Assembly (NCBI GenBank): GCA_041392125.1
Contig: JAWKMR010000009.1
Coordinates: forward strand, 62,001 to 126,000
Direction: 5' to 3'
DNA: 64,000 bases
DNA from: Halomarinibacterium sp041392125
GTDB taxonomy: Bacteria > Bacteroidota > Bacteroidia > Flavobacteriales > Flavobacteriaceae
How positions within the stretch are numbered: the first letter of the stretch is position 1; the number at the start of each line of letters is the position of its first letter. Shown in pieces: positions 35,368 through 44,596 of this stretch. A program made the translations under genes and the position numbers. The notes under the pieces are model-generated. The model was not told where the DNA came from. It saw nothing but the letters and a program-made list of their open reading frames with translations, and searched no databases.

Positions 35368-35691
35368 ATGTTTGGAGATATTATGGGAATGATGGGCAAG
35401 CTAAAAGAAACCCAAGCCAAAGTGGAAGCTACAAAACAGCGCCTCAATACGGTATTGATTGACGAAAAAAGTACCGATGAGCTAATCCATATTACTATAA
35501 CTGCAAATCGGGAAATTAAGACAATCTCAATTAATGATGAACTTTTAAAAGACAAAGAGCAACTGGAAGATTATCTCATACTTACACTGAATAAGGCCAT
35601 TGAAAAAGCAACTAAAATTCATGAAACCGAAATAGCAGCAGTAGCAAAAGAGGGAATGCCAAACATTCCGGGATTGGATTTGTTTAAATAG
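35368..35691 (+). CDS. YbaB/EbfC family nucleoid-associated protein
   Basis: 107 aa from ATG 35368, with an in-frame TTG nine bases upstream. Features: MFGDIMGMMGKLKETQAKVEATKQRL helix, HITITANREIKTISINDELL strand, and a C-terminal helix ending IPGLDLFK. YbaB/EbfC proteins form tweezer-like dimers that bind DNA without strong sequence preference. It is usually next to dnaX and recR; here it stands alone, divergent from the S9 peptidase gene. Confidence 0.9.
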   Translation: MFGDIMGMMGKLKETQAKVEATKQRLNTVLIDEKSTDELIHITITANREIKTISINDELLKDKEQLEDYLILTLNKAIEKATKIHETEIAAVAKEGMPNIPGLDLFK

Positions 35692-35785
35692 AAATTGTTA
35701 ATCTCCCTCAAAATAGGTTGCTTAAATTGAAAAAAAGTTCGATATTTAAGCAGTAAACCTAATGTGTAATCCTAAAACCTAAAAT

Positions 35786-36106
35786 ATGTTTGAATTAAAG
35801 AAAAGTGGAGACCAATATCACTTTGTTTTAAAAGCTGGAAATGGTCAGGTTATTTTATCCAGCCAGATGTATGCCTCAAAGGCTTCTGCTTTAAATGGTA
35901 TCGAATCTGTTAAGAAAAATGCCGGGAATGAGAATGCCTGGGAAACTAAAACTGCTAAAAATGGCAAGTTTCACTTCAATTTAAAATCTACTAACGGACA
36001 AATTGTAGGTAGTAGCCAAATGTATGCTGACGAAGCCGGAATGAAAAACGGAATTGCATCTGTACAAAAAAATGCCCCCGGAGCCGAGGTTAAAGAAGTA
36101 GAATAA
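35786..36106 (+). CDS. DUF1508 (YegP-like) protein, two repeats
   Basis: 106 aa made of two tandem DUF1508 units: YHFVLKAGNGQVILSSQMYASKAS...GIESVKKNA and FHFNLKSTNGQIVGSSQMYADEAG...GIASVQKNA. Family proteins are small cytoplasmic beta-beta-alpha repeats seen across bacteria; function unknown. Separated from ybaB by 94 bp and closed by a terminator. Confidence 0.92.
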   Translation: MFELKKSGDQYHFVLKAGNGQVILSSQMYASKASALNGIESVKKNAGNENAWETKTAKNGKFHFNLKSTNGQIVGSSQMYADEAGMKNGIASVQKNAPGAEVKEVE

Positions 36107-36122
36107 ATGTTTGTTATTCAAA

Positions 36123-36150
36123 AAAAAGTCCCACCGGTGGGGCTTTTTTT
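36123..36150. terminator. bidirectional terminator
   Basis: AAAAGTCCCACC-GGTGGGGCTTTTTTT, an almost perfect palindrome between convergent genes. Confidence 0.85.
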
Positions 36151-37174
36151 ATGCCGGGTAGTTTTGAAGAATACCTAAAAGTAATTGGTGCATTTCGCTG
36201 GTATAATCCAAATGAGTTACGATACGAAGTTTCCCTTGCCCCATACTGCTTATCTTTACACCTTTCCCTTCTAAACCTTTTAGAAATGCTTGTTCTGAAA
36301 CTGATTCCTTTAGATAAAAGATAACAATATTAGTTTCGGTGGGTTCTACTTTAGCTATATAATCTAGGTTTGAAAGGGTTTCTGCAATTTCTTTCGCTCT
36401 TGTATGATCCTCTTTCAATTGCTCTAAATGATGGTCTAGGGCATATAATCCGGCAGCAGCTATATACCCTACCTGACGCATTCCTCCGCCCAAAACTTTA
36501 CGCACCCGCATGGCATTTTTCATAGCGTCTTTAGTGCCAATCAAGACCGTCCCTAAAGGGGTTCCCAATCCTTTACTAAAACACAGCGAAATAGTATCGA
36601 ACAACGCTCCATATTGCTTGGGGTCTTCCTTTTTTTCAATAATGGCATTCCACAAACGAGCGCCATCAAGATGATATTTCAAGCCATGGGTTTCGCAAAC
36701 GTGTTTTATTTCTTTGAGGGTTTCAATATCATAACAGGCACCGCCTCCTTTATTGGTGGTATTTTCAATACATACCAAAGAGGTTAACGGACTATGATAA
36801 AAATCGGGTGGATTGATAGCACGTTCCACATCGCTGGCAGAAATCATTCCTCTTTCGCCTCCAATAAGTTTACAAGAAACGCCGCTATTAAAAGAAACTC
36901 CCCCTCCTTCATAGTTATATACGTGCGCCCATTCATGGCAAATGAGTTGTTCTCCGGGCTGGGTGTGTAGTTTTATCGCAGCTTGATTGGCCATACTGCC
37001 CGTAGGAAAAAATAGCGCTTGTTCTGCGCCAAACATAGCGGCTACTCGCACTTCCAAAGCATTTACTGTTGGGTCTTCTTTATATACGTCATCACCTACG
37101 TGGGCGTGATACATAGCCTCCAACATCCCTTGGGTAGGTTTGGTTACGGTATCGCTTCGTAAATCTATAATCAC
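36149..37174 (-). CDS. low-specificity threonine aldolase (GntG family)
   Basis: 341 aa fold-type I PLP enzyme. DLRSDTVTKPTQGMLEAM start, HVGDDVYKEDPTVNALE, LFFPTGSMANQAAIKLHTQPGEQ, HLDGARLWNA (PLP-binding Asp and Arg) and the PLP Lys in CFSKGLGTPLGTV. It splits L-threonine or L-allo-threonine into glycine and acetaldehyde, and handles other beta-hydroxy amino acids. It starts 9 bp after the stop of the hypothetical gene upstream, suggesting a shared transcript. Confidence 0.94.
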   Translation of the reverse strand: MIIDLRSDTVTKPTQGMLEAMYHAHVGDDVYKEDPTVNALEVRVAAMFGAEQALFFPTGSMANQAAIKLHTQPGEQLICHEWAHVYNYEGGGVSFNSGVSCKLIGGERGMISASDVERAINPPDFYHSPLTSLVCIENTTNKGGGACYDIETLKEIKHVCETHGLKYHLDGARLWNAIIEKKEDPKQYGALFDTISLCFSKGLGTPLGTVLIGTKDAMKNAMRVRKVLGGGMRQVGYIAAAGLYALDHHLEQLKEDHTRAKEIAETLSNLDYIAKVEPTETNIVIFYLKESVSEQAFLKGLEGKGVKISSMGQGKLRIVTHLDYTSEMHQLLLGILQNYPA

Positions 37175-37183
37175 TGAAAAAAA

Positions 37184-37795
37184 TTATTGTCTGGTGAAGG
37201 TAAGTTTTTGAAGGGTCTCGTCTGCAAAATTGCTAACAATGACTAAGCTTAACGCATGATTATAATCGTAATTCAAATTTTTTCCGTCGCTATCATTACT
37301 AATATCAAACAAATTAAAACTTTTTGTCACAACATCCTCCGAACTTTTAAAACTAAGACTTCTGAAACAAGGCTGCACTTCTTTTCTAAGTTCGGGTTTC
37401 CCGGTATAGGTTTCGGATTTATATGGTTTTACTTCTTCGTTTTCTATGGTAGAAAGGTTTTCAAAAGCAAGGTATAGAACTTCATTGTTAGGAAGTTCTA
37501 TAGATTGATAGAGCCCACAATTATCTATTTTCTTAACAAAAGGAGTACCATCGGCCTCTTCCCAAAAAATATACACTTCATAATAGGTGTCTCGCGTAGT
37601 ACACATTTTTCCATCAATAAGAAACATTTCAATTCTTCCCGAACAATAATGCTTGGTAGCCATGTAAGAGGGAATTTCTCGCTCTTGCAATTTGTTGGTA
37701 AACTCCCGGGTTAATTGATCTACATAAGCTTCATCATTTTGAGAAAAACTCAAAGTCATCGTCAAGAGACATCCTAAAAGTAACAGTCTTTTCAT
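37184..37795 (-). CDS. secreted protein of unknown function
   Basis: 203 aa. Signal peptide MKRLLLLGCLLTMTLSFSQ. Mature part: LTREFTNKLQEREIPSYMATKHYCSGRIEMFLIDGKMC, then an acidic middle with PCFRSLSFKSSED. Cys at about residues 50, 63, 92 and 148 may form disulfides. No family recognised. Confidence 0.75.
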   Translation of the reverse strand: MKRLLLLGCLLTMTLSFSQNDEAYVDQLTREFTNKLQEREIPSYMATKHYCSGRIEMFLIDGKMCTTRDTYYEVYIFWEEADGTPFVKKIDNCGLYQSIELPNNEVLYLAFENLSTIENEEVKPYKSETYTGKPELRKEVQPCFRSLSFKSSEDVVTKSFNLFDISNDSDGKNLNYDYNHALSLVIVSNFADETLQKLTFTRQ

Positions 37796-37840
37796 AGGTG
37801 AGGTATTAATTTTGTAGTGCTAAGGTACGTAAAGAAGTTC

Positions 37841-40249
37841 TTAAAATCCGGTATCACATTGAAAACTTCCTATGGGACTACCATCGGGTATTTTGGGAAC
37901 TTCGGTTTGTTTAAAATCATCCGGGTCATCTTCAAAAATAGCTATTTCAACCAATAGTTGTTTTGCAAAAGAAGATTTTTCCTTTTTTAATTTGGAGGCA
38001 ATTTCATCAATGGTTTCCAAACACAATCCTTTTACCTGGGGTAGCGCATCTTTATGTAAAGACAAAACAAATAATTGCTGAAGGGTTTGATACTGAATCA
38101 TGTGCTGTACTTCTTTTTCATAAGCCGAATTAGTTTCGGCAGCAAAAATAGCGTCTGTTAAATTTTCCAAGACTTCCTCAAATCCTAAATTAGTAGGCTG
38201 AAGGGCTTTTTGTTGAATTAATCGATTGGTTCGTTGAGGATGCAATAACAAACTAAGAGTCATATCACTGGCCGTAGCTGCTGCACCCAGCGCATCAAAT
38301 GCCACCCCCATATCACTTTTAAACGATTCACGAGTTCTTCCGTAACCAAAGGCTCGCGGCGGAAACAATAGCAGCTGTGCTTCCGGAATGGCGAGTTGTT
38401 TCGCTGAAAGTGTTTTTAAAACCGAAGTCAATGCTTTTTGCTGTTCAAATTTGGGGAGGTAGTCATGTTGTTTCCCGGCATAGCCCTTAACCAGGTAATC
38501 ATAATCCATTCCTCCTATCAGTTTAACCGAAGCTTCAGTTTGGTAACGGTGTAAAAAATACAACGGTGCAAATACATCTTCTAACACAGTATACGGCTCT
38601 CCGGTGCGAATATTATCCTCCGAAAAATTACGAATGGCTACTTCCCGTATCTTCAAAATAGTTTCCAATTCATCCGAAGCACTCGCCCCGTTATCCCATA
38701 AATGGGCTTTGCCATGAGCACCTCCCGTTGCGCGCGCATCACTATCAGTAATATACCGTAAGCCATTGGCAAAAGCGCCTTCCAAAAGGGCTTTTAAGTA
38801 GGTGTTTTCATCTCCGTTGGGAGCATCACCATAACTATACGCAACGGTAACCTTGTCCCACTCACCTATTCCAACCGCATACGCATTTTTTAAATCTATT
38901 TGTCCCTGTATCAATGCCAATGTGGGATGCGGATAATCCATAACGCTCGCTCTGTTGTTGGTGCTGGCTGCAAAATTATGCGAAAACCCCAACGTGTGCC
39001 CCACTTCGTGAGCAGACAATTGCCGAATACGAGCCAAGGCCATTTCCAGCATGGGTGCATAGGCCTCATCAGAAACCGCAAAAGGTTTATTCAGCAATGC
39101 TTGTGCAATCATAAAATCCTGACGAATCCGCAAACTTCCCAAACTCACATGCCCTTTAATAATTTCACCGGTTCGGGGGTCATTAATGGTACTGCCATAA
39201 CTCCAACCTCTGGTAGAACGATGCACCCATTGTATCACATTGTAACGCACATCCATAGGGTCTGCGTCTTCAGGGAGTAATTTCACCTGAAAGGCATCTT
39301 TGTAACCTATAGCTTCAAACGCTTGATTCCACCAACGGGCTCCTTCCAGTAATGCCGAACGCACCGGTTCCGGAGCTCCGGGATCTAAATAATAAATAAT
39401 AGGCTCCTTTGCTTCACTTACAGCAGCCGTGGGATCTTTCTTCTCCAAACGATGGCGCGTAATAAATTGTTTTGTAATAGCTTCCTGAACGGGGGTTGCA
39501 TAATCCATGTAACTCATAGGATACGATCCACAGCGAGGGTCAAACTCACGGGGTTGGTAGCCTGCTTCGGGAAGTTCCACAAAACTATGGTGCTGTATCA
39601 CAGAAATACTTTGCGGATTAGGGGCCACACTGCGTAAATTCCAACCTTCCGAATCTCCGACATAGGTTAACAAGCTTTCAAACTCCACATTCTTCGGAAA
39701 AGCCTTGGTGCGCTCCATCCAGATCGTATTTCGGGATTTTTCCAGCTTATAGGTACCCTGTTTGTTTTGCTTAAGGGTTTGCGCAACCTGATGGGCATCT
39801 TCCATTAAAAAAGGAGATAAATCCACTAAATAAATATCATTTTTAGTTTCTTTTATTTCAAAACCGAACAATACCGAACGAGCAAAAGCTTCTTCTATGG
39901 AACGCTTTTCAAGCACATTATCGGTATTCGCACGATAATTTACATTAGGTTGCAATAATAGAATCTTGTTTCCGCTTTTCAGAAACTTCACCACGTCTCC
40001 TCCGCCCAACTGTCCGCGATCCAGCCCAATATCATTAGAGCCTAATCCGGTACGTAAGGAATGCACATACAAAAACTCTTTGTCCAGTTTCGATTTGGGA
40101 ATCTCCAAGAAGATACTTCCTTCATCTTCAGCGTAGTAAAAAGTAAAGAACCCGGTAAATGTTTGTAGATTTTTCTTTCCTTCCAAAAATTGTGTATAGC
40201 CAGTATGTATTCCGAAGAAAAAAATAAGCAGTAAAAAAAGTTTTCTCAT
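37841..40249 (-). CDS. zinc-dependent metalloprotease (DUF5117/DUF4953-type)
   Basis: 802 aa from ATG 40249 (an earlier in-frame start 15 bases upstream would displace the signal peptide MRKLFLLLIFFFGIHTGYT). The gluzincin/metzincin-type motif HEVGHTLGFSHNFAAS (H-E-x-x-H-x-x-G-x-x-H) is at about residue 410, followed by SVMDYPHP, the Met-turn. N-terminal DUF5117 and DUF5118-like strands (FLEGKKNLQTFTGFFTFYY) and a C-terminal helical part complete the architecture. Secreted or periplasmic; common in Bacteroidota, substrate unknown. Confidence 0.92.
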   Translation of the reverse strand: MRKLFLLLIFFFGIHTGYTQFLEGKKNLQTFTGFFTFYYAEDEGSIFLEIPKSKLDKEFLYVHSLRTGLGSNDIGLDRGQLGGGDVVKFLKSGNKILLLQPNVNYRANTDNVLEKRSIEEAFARSVLFGFEIKETKNDIYLVDLSPFLMEDAHQVAQTLKQNKQGTYKLEKSRNTIWMERTKAFPKNVEFESLLTYVGDSEGWNLRSVAPNPQSISVIQHHSFVELPEAGYQPREFDPRCGSYPMSYMDYATPVQEAITKQFITRHRLEKKDPTAAVSEAKEPIIYYLDPGAPEPVRSALLEGARWWNQAFEAIGYKDAFQVKLLPEDADPMDVRYNVIQWVHRSTRGWSYGSTINDPRTGEIIKGHVSLGSLRIRQDFMIAQALLNKPFAVSDEAYAPMLEMALARIRQLSAHEVGHTLGFSHNFAASTNNRASVMDYPHPTLALIQGQIDLKNAYAVGIGEWDKVTVAYSYGDAPNGDENTYLKALLEGAFANGLRYITDSDARATGGAHGKAHLWDNGASASDELETILKIREVAIRNFSEDNIRTGEPYTVLEDVFAPLYFLHRYQTEASVKLIGGMDYDYLVKGYAGKQHDYLPKFEQQKALTSVLKTLSAKQLAIPEAQLLLFPPRAFGYGRTRESFKSDMGVAFDALGAAATASDMTLSLLLHPQRTNRLIQQKALQPTNLGFEEVLENLTDAIFAAETNSAYEKEVQHMIQYQTLQQLFVLSLHKDALPQVKGLCLETIDEIASKLKKEKSSFAKQLLVEIAIFEDDPDDFKQTEVPKIPDGSPIGSFQCDTGF

Positions 40250-40303
40250 AAAGTTGCCTCCCAATATTTTACGGGTTAAATCTATTAAATTTCTTTGAAA
40301 GTG

Positions 40304-40333
40304 TTTCGGATTAAAGCGATAATCCTATTTTTG
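40304..40333 (+). promoter_or_regulatory. probable promoter for prfB
   Basis: TTTC at 40304-40307 (near TTTG) and TATTTTTG at 40326-40333 with 18 nt between; ATG 40354 follows by 20 bp. Confidence 0.6.
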
Positions 40334-40353
40334 CATAAATATCAAATTCCTAT

Positions 40354-41461
40354 ATGACCACTACCGATCAACTAAAAGATCTTAGAAATCGCCTGGATGC
40401 GTTAAGGAGGTATCTTTGACGTAGATGGTAAAAAAATAACCATCGCCAACGACGAGGAAAAAACCTTCGATCCCAATTTCTGGAACAAACCCCAAGAGGC
40501 TGAGGCCTTTATGAAACAACTCCGCACCCTAAAAAAATGGGTGGAAGACTACGAAAAAGCAACTTCCTTAACTGAAGAAGCCGAAATTCTCTTTGAATTT
40601 TTTAAAGAAGGCGAAGGCACCCCGGAGCAAGTGGATGCGGCTTTTAACAAGGCGGAAGAGGCTACAGAAGCGCTCGAATTCCGAAATATGCTCAGCAGCG
40701 AAGGCGATGACCTTTCTGCCGTGTTGCAAATCACCGCAGGGGCCGGCGGTACCGAAAGCTGCGACTGGGCCAGTATGCTCATGCGTATGTACCTTATGTG
40801 GGCCGAAAAGAACGACTACAAAGTAAAAGAACTCAATTTTCAAGCAGGAGATGTGGCAGGAGTAAAAACGGTAACCCTCGAAATTGAAGGTGAGTTTGCT
40901 TTTGGTTGGTTAAAAGGGGAAAACGGGGTACACCGTTTGGTACGTATTTCCCCTTTTGATAGTAATGCCAAACGCCATACCAGCTTTGCCAGTGTCTATG
41001 TCTATCCCTTAGCCGACGATAGTATTGAAATAGACATTAACCCTGCCGATATTTCCTGGGATTTTGCCCGTAGTAGCGGTGCCGGGGGGCAAAATGTGAA
41101 TAAGGTGGAAACCAAAGCCATTTTAACCCACCACCCCAGCGGCATTATTATTCACAATAGTGAAACCCGATCTCAATTGGAAAACCGGGAAAAGGCCATG
41201 CAAATGCTAAAGTCGCAGTTGTATGAGATTGAACTTCGTAAACAACAAGCCCAACGCGATGAGATTGAAGCCGGGAAAATGGCGATTGAATGGGGTAGCC
41301 AGATACGCAATTACGTACTTCACCCCTACAAACTCATTAAAGACGTGCGCACCCAACACGAAACGGGCAATACCGATGCCGTGCTGGATGGTGATTTAGA
41401 CGGGTTCCTAAAAGCCTATCTCATGATGACCGGGCAGGGAGAAAAAAGCAGCGAACTTTAA
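40354..41461 (+). CDS. prfB: peptide chain release factor 2 with +1 programmed frameshift
   Basis: The gene is split: ATG 40354 to CTT 40414-40416, in-frame TGA 40417-40419, then the +1 frame from GAC 40418 to TAA 41459-41461. Joined, it encodes 368 aa, the normal RF2 length. The site reads AGGAGG-TAT-CTT-TGA-C, the classic RF2 autoregulatory frameshift. The protein has the SPF tripeptide (VRISPFDSNAKRHTSF) that reads UGA, and the GGQ motif (RSSGAGGQNVNKVETKA) for peptidyl-tRNA hydrolysis. Low RF2 activity lets the ribosome pause at UGA and shift, restoring RF2. Confidence 0.97.
40405..40420 (+). promoter_or_regulatory. prfB: prfB programmed +1 frameshift signal
   Basis: Internal Shine-Dalgarno AGGAGG (40405-40410), 3-nt spacer TAT, slippery CTT, stop TGA, next base C. 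Spacing and slip codon equal those of E. coli prfB. Confidence 0.95.
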
Positions 41462-41531
41462 TTTACGTATAAGTACGTAGTGACAAATCGCTTATTTTCA
41501 GCTACTTTCGGGTATCATAAAGAGTCCGACT

Positions 41532-43196
41532 ATGAACACCATTCGCTTTTCCCGAACGCTTGCAGTCCTAAGCACTGTGAGCCTATTCCTGCTGCTGTTT
41601 GCAGGATGCAAAAATCCTTCCACTAATAAAGCGTCCACCTCTGTGGACGCCGAAACCACCTCGCAAGTGCACGTAGCCTTTGCAGGAGGGGGGTGGAGAG
41701 CCCATACCGCACATTCGGCTTGGGTGATTTCACTATTGAATAACGGCCAATACACCCTAATCGATGCCTTTGCCAACGTAGGCACCGTTTCCTCCAACTC
41801 GGGCGGAAGCTGGTTTAGTACTATGCTCTTTTACTCTCAAGACTTTGTGAACGATATCCAGGCACCCAATGCATACAGCACCTGGCCCTCTACCGGATGG
41901 ATCGGAAAACAACGAAACCTCTTTGATGCCGTAACCGCCTGCGACGATGAACCGGACGGCATCTACCTGGAATGTGTGTTCGATTACTACACCAATACCA
42001 ACTATACCGGGGGAACCCTTTGGAAATTGTTGGTAGAAAGTCTGGTCTATAAAGATTACAATTTGGGGACTACCCTGCTAAGCGACCCGCATCAGTCATG
42101 GGCAGCCGATAAAAACCTATTGTTGGCCTCTTCGTTGTTAACCAATGCGGTGGTGCTGAATCGGGACGATACCGTTTGGAAAAACCACAACTATTATCAG
42201 GCGTGCCTTTCGCCCGATACGCCCATCCTCAACGGCGACTCGGGTTCTTCCTGCACCACGGCACGACCCCCCGATGTAACCCCTGCCACCTTTTCCAGTA
42301 TCCCGAATACTTCAAGCTATGTTGCTTCCCCTTTCTTTGCGGCCCTACAACCCAATACCCAGGCGAGTACTTTTAACCTGGGCTACACCTCCGATTATGT
42401 GGTATCCACTCCTCCACAATATGCCGAAACGGTCACCCTACCTCTCGCCAACGACAGTGTCCCTGTGATGACCGCTGCCGCCGCTTCCAGTGCTGCTTCG
42501 GGCTTTGGGGCCAGTGAGCATATTACGGGTTTGTTCGACCTTTCGTATCTGTTCGAGGACGATGCCCTTAGCTTTAGCCTGCAAAACAATACGGTTGCCT
42601 ATATGGACCTGAATGGGATGGCCTTACAGGACCTGGCTTCTAATGTCACGGTACGTTTGGCCGATGGCGGTTCGGTAGACAATGCCGCCGTGGCGCAATT
42701 GGTGCGTTCATTACAACTCAACAACCAGGACCAAGGTTTTAACATTGTAGCGTTTGACAATGTATCGTCCATTACCCAACCCACGGGCGGAGCGAATGTG
42801 GGCATTGATATAGCCAGTTTGTTTGGTTATCCCGATCCCTTATGCGTAAATTTAAAACTTACCGAGTACTGCATCACCACGCCGGACTTGCAGATTTTTG
42901 AAGCCACTCCACTATACAGCACTCCGGCCACCTGGAGTTATCCCGAGGGCAAAAATGAGTTGGTGTATACGGCCTACCAAGTCACCACTTTGGCCAACCC
43001 GGCGATGGGGATTACGGCAGGCTCCACAGGCACCTTACATGCCTTTACCTGCTCCTACCCTACAGCCGCCACGGCACCACTGGATGGCGATACCAATTTT
43101 GATGCCTATGCGGCCATGTTTACCTTTATTAATGCCGGATTAAACGACCCTAAGAACGGCGGGATGTACTATTTAAAAACGGCGATGGGGTTGTAG
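41532..43196 (+). CDS. patatin/cPLA2-like phospholipase lipoprotein
   Basis: 554 aa. Lipobox LLLFAGCKNPST at residues about 20-31. Oxyanion segment AGGGWRAHTAHSAW (about residues 52-65), nucleophile S90 in SSNSGGSWFS, and catalytic Asp D378 in LADGGSVDNAAVAQL, the D-G-G-x-x-D-N pattern of the Ser-Asp dyad in cPLA2 and patatins. It should hydrolyse phospholipids or lysophospholipids at the envelope. GC is about 53% in a sampled 60-bp line, well above nearby genes, and the next gene drops to about 27%. Recent acquisition or strong codon selection are both possible. Function beyond lipase is unknown. Confidence 0.8.
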   Translation: MNTIRFSRTLAVLSTVSLFLLLFAGCKNPSTNKASTSVDAETTSQVHVAFAGGGWRAHTAHSAWVISLLNNGQYTLIDAFANVGTVSSNSGGSWFSTMLFYSQDFVNDIQAPNAYSTWPSTGWIGKQRNLFDAVTACDDEPDGIYLECVFDYYTNTNYTGGTLWKLLVESLVYKDYNLGTTLLSDPHQSWAADKNLLLASSLLTNAVVLNRDDTVWKNHNYYQACLSPDTPILNGDSGSSCTTARPPDVTPATFSSIPNTSSYVASPFFAALQPNTQASTFNLGYTSDYVVSTPPQYAETVTLPLANDSVPVMTAAAASSAASGFGASEHITGLFDLSYLFEDDALSFSLQNNTVAYMDLNGMALQDLASNVTVRLADGGSVDNAAVAQLVRSLQLNNQDQGFNIVAFDNVSSITQPTGGANVGIDIASLFGYPDPLCVNLKLTEYCITTPDLQIFEATPLYSTPATWSYPEGKNELVYTAYQVTTLANPAMGITAGSTGTLHAFTCSYPTAATAPLDGDTNFDAYAAMFTFINAGLNDPKNGGMYYLKTAMGL

Positions 43197-43203
43197 TTTT
43201 TTG

Positions 43204-43211
43204 TATCTTTA
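43204..43211 (+). promoter_or_regulatory. possible -7 box ahead of the cassette array
   Basis: TATCTTTA, 7 of 8 to TAnnTTTG, lies 73 bp before the left cassette boundary and reads into it. No -33 match; it could be chance. Confidence 0.25.
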
Positions 43212-43282
43212 GAAAGAAATAAAACAGAGTTTATCCTCTTTTAACATACAGTAAAACCATCATAAAAATTAGCATATAACGA

Positions 43283-43295
43283 GTTGGCTGTAATT
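43283..43295 (+). other. left cassette boundary (GTTGGCTGTAATT)
   Basis: The inverse complement of 44398-44410 with one mismatch. Unlike the two inner boundaries it is not preceded by CCCGGACC but by ATATAACGA, as expected if host DNA lies to the left. Confidence 0.55.
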
Positions 43296-43311
43296 AAAAA
43301 CAACACAAAGA

Positions 43312-44394
43312 ATGAAACCAAGAATATTTTTAAGTTCAACATATTTTGATTTAAAGCACGTAAGAGAAAGACTTGAAAGGTTTATCGAAAATTACTATTT
43401 CGAACCAGTCTTGTTTGAGAGCGACAATGTTGTTTTTGAACACAATAAACCTCTTGACATATCTTGTTATAACGAAGTTAAATTATGCCATATGATGGTA
43501 TTAATAATTGGAGGAAGATATGGTTCTATAATATCCGGAGAAAACATTGAAGAGAAAAAACAATCTTACAATAATGAATACGTATCAATAACAAGAAAGG
43601 AATTTGAAACTGCTCAAAAACTTAATATTCCGATATTCATATTTGTTGAAAAAAATGTTTATGCTGAATTCCATACCTACAATAAAAATAAAGCCTTTTT
43701 TGACAAAGAAAACAACTTCAAATTCGCTCACGTAGATGATATTAATGTTTTTAGGTTTATTAACTTAATCAAAGGAATAGCCATAAAGACATTTGAAAAA
43801 GTAGAAGATATTGAAGGATATTTAGGCAATCAAATTGCTGGTATGCTCTACTTGTACTTACAACAACTTCAGGATAATAAAGAAGATGAAAAAATTCTTG
43901 ATTCAGTTTCTGAATTAAAAAGTATATCAAAAAGAATGAATGAAATGCTTGTAGCTGTTGGTAAAAATGTGATACAAGATAACGGCTTTGATGATGTTTT
44001 ATTTAAGCAAAATGAAATATTAGTTGAGTTTTTTGTTGACCAATTTACAGACAATATTAGATTTAAAAATAATTATGATATTACAGAACCCGAACTAAAA
44101 AAAGTGATTCAGCTCTGTATGAATACAATTCTAAATCCAGATTTCATTTTATCATTGGAGAATAAAGACTTTGACTTTATTTGGCCAAAAGTTGACGATA
44201 AAGAATTAGAATTCAAAAATGAAATTTTAGAAATAAACAAAGCTTTACAGATTGAAAACTTTAATTATTATAAAATCTATTCAAACTATAAAAAAATAGC
44301 TTTGATAATTAAAGAGGATAAAAGATTAGAAAAATTACTAAGGGAAAAACTATCTAGAGACTTGAGTCTTGAAATTATAGGTCTTCCCTTCTAA
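43312..44394 (+). CDS. DUF4062 domain protein (cassette gene 1)
   Basis: 360 aa. Residues 1-95 are a DUF4062 domain: KPRIFLSSTYFDLKHVRERL, a flavodoxin/TIR-like beta-alpha start with the SSTY-D-L motif, then MMVLIIGGRYGSI and YVSITRKEFETAQKLNIPIFIFVE. The rest is charged and helical with no known domain (KKIALIIKEDKRLEKLLREKL near the end). DUF4062 is related to TIR-like folds and often sits on multidomain proteins linked to conflict and defence; a defence role is inference. Very AT rich (about 27% GC in a sampled line) compared with its neighbour. Confidence 0.85.
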   Translation: MKPRIFLSSTYFDLKHVRERLERFIENYYFEPVLFESDNVVFEHNKPLDISCYNEVKLCHMMVLIIGGRYGSIISGENIEEKKQSYNNEYVSITRKEFETAQKLNIPIFIFVEKNVYAEFHTYNKNKAFFDKENNFKFAHVDDINVFRFINLIKGIAIKTFEKVEDIEGYLGNQIAGMLYLYLQQLQDNKEDEKILDSVSELKSISKRMNEMLVAVGKNVIQDNGFDDVLFKQNEILVEFFVDQFTDNIRFKNNYDITEPELKKVIQLCMNTILNPDFILSLENKDFDFIWPKVDDKELEFKNEILEINKALQIENFNYYKIYSNYKKIALIIKEDKRLEKLLREKLSRDLSLEIIGLPF

Positions 44395-44397
44395 AAT

Positions 44398-44582
44398 AAC
44401 TACAGCCAACAATGACTATAATCCAGCGGGGAAGCTGAATAAATAAATTGTTTTTCCTACTTTTAAAATTATAAACCATCTGACTATATTTCGACGTGGC
44501 TCCACACTCCGACTTTTCGCCTACGGCGAAGCCACGGGGTCGCCACCAGCCCCGCCGAAATCATAGCCCGGACCGTTATAGC
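44398..44582 (+). repeat. attC-like element 1 (cassette junction)
   Basis: 185 bp from AACTACAGCCAAC to GTTATAGC. The inner arms CTATAATCC-AGCGGGG and CCCCGCCGAAATCATAG can pair, leaving CCCGGACC unpaired beside GTT. A nested hairpin CGTGGCT (44495-44501) / AGCCACG (44530-44536) encloses TTCGCC-TAC-GGCGAA. The right end reads ATAGCCCGGACCGTTATAGC. It begins 3 bases after the stop of the DUF4062 gene. Longer than textbook attC sites. Confidence 0.6.
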
Positions 44583-44596
44583 TAATTATTTAGACT

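Noticed and set aside
40511..41461. prfB as a 316-aa gene starting at ATG 40511
   Set aside because: The upstream 21 codons plus the +1 frameshift site restore a normal-length RF2, so the shorter start is an artefact of ignoring the frameshift.
41498..43143. Several 64-99 aa frames inside the patatin-like gene
   Set aside because: They are shadows caused by the high GC of this gene; only the 554-aa frame has a lipobox and catalytic motifs.
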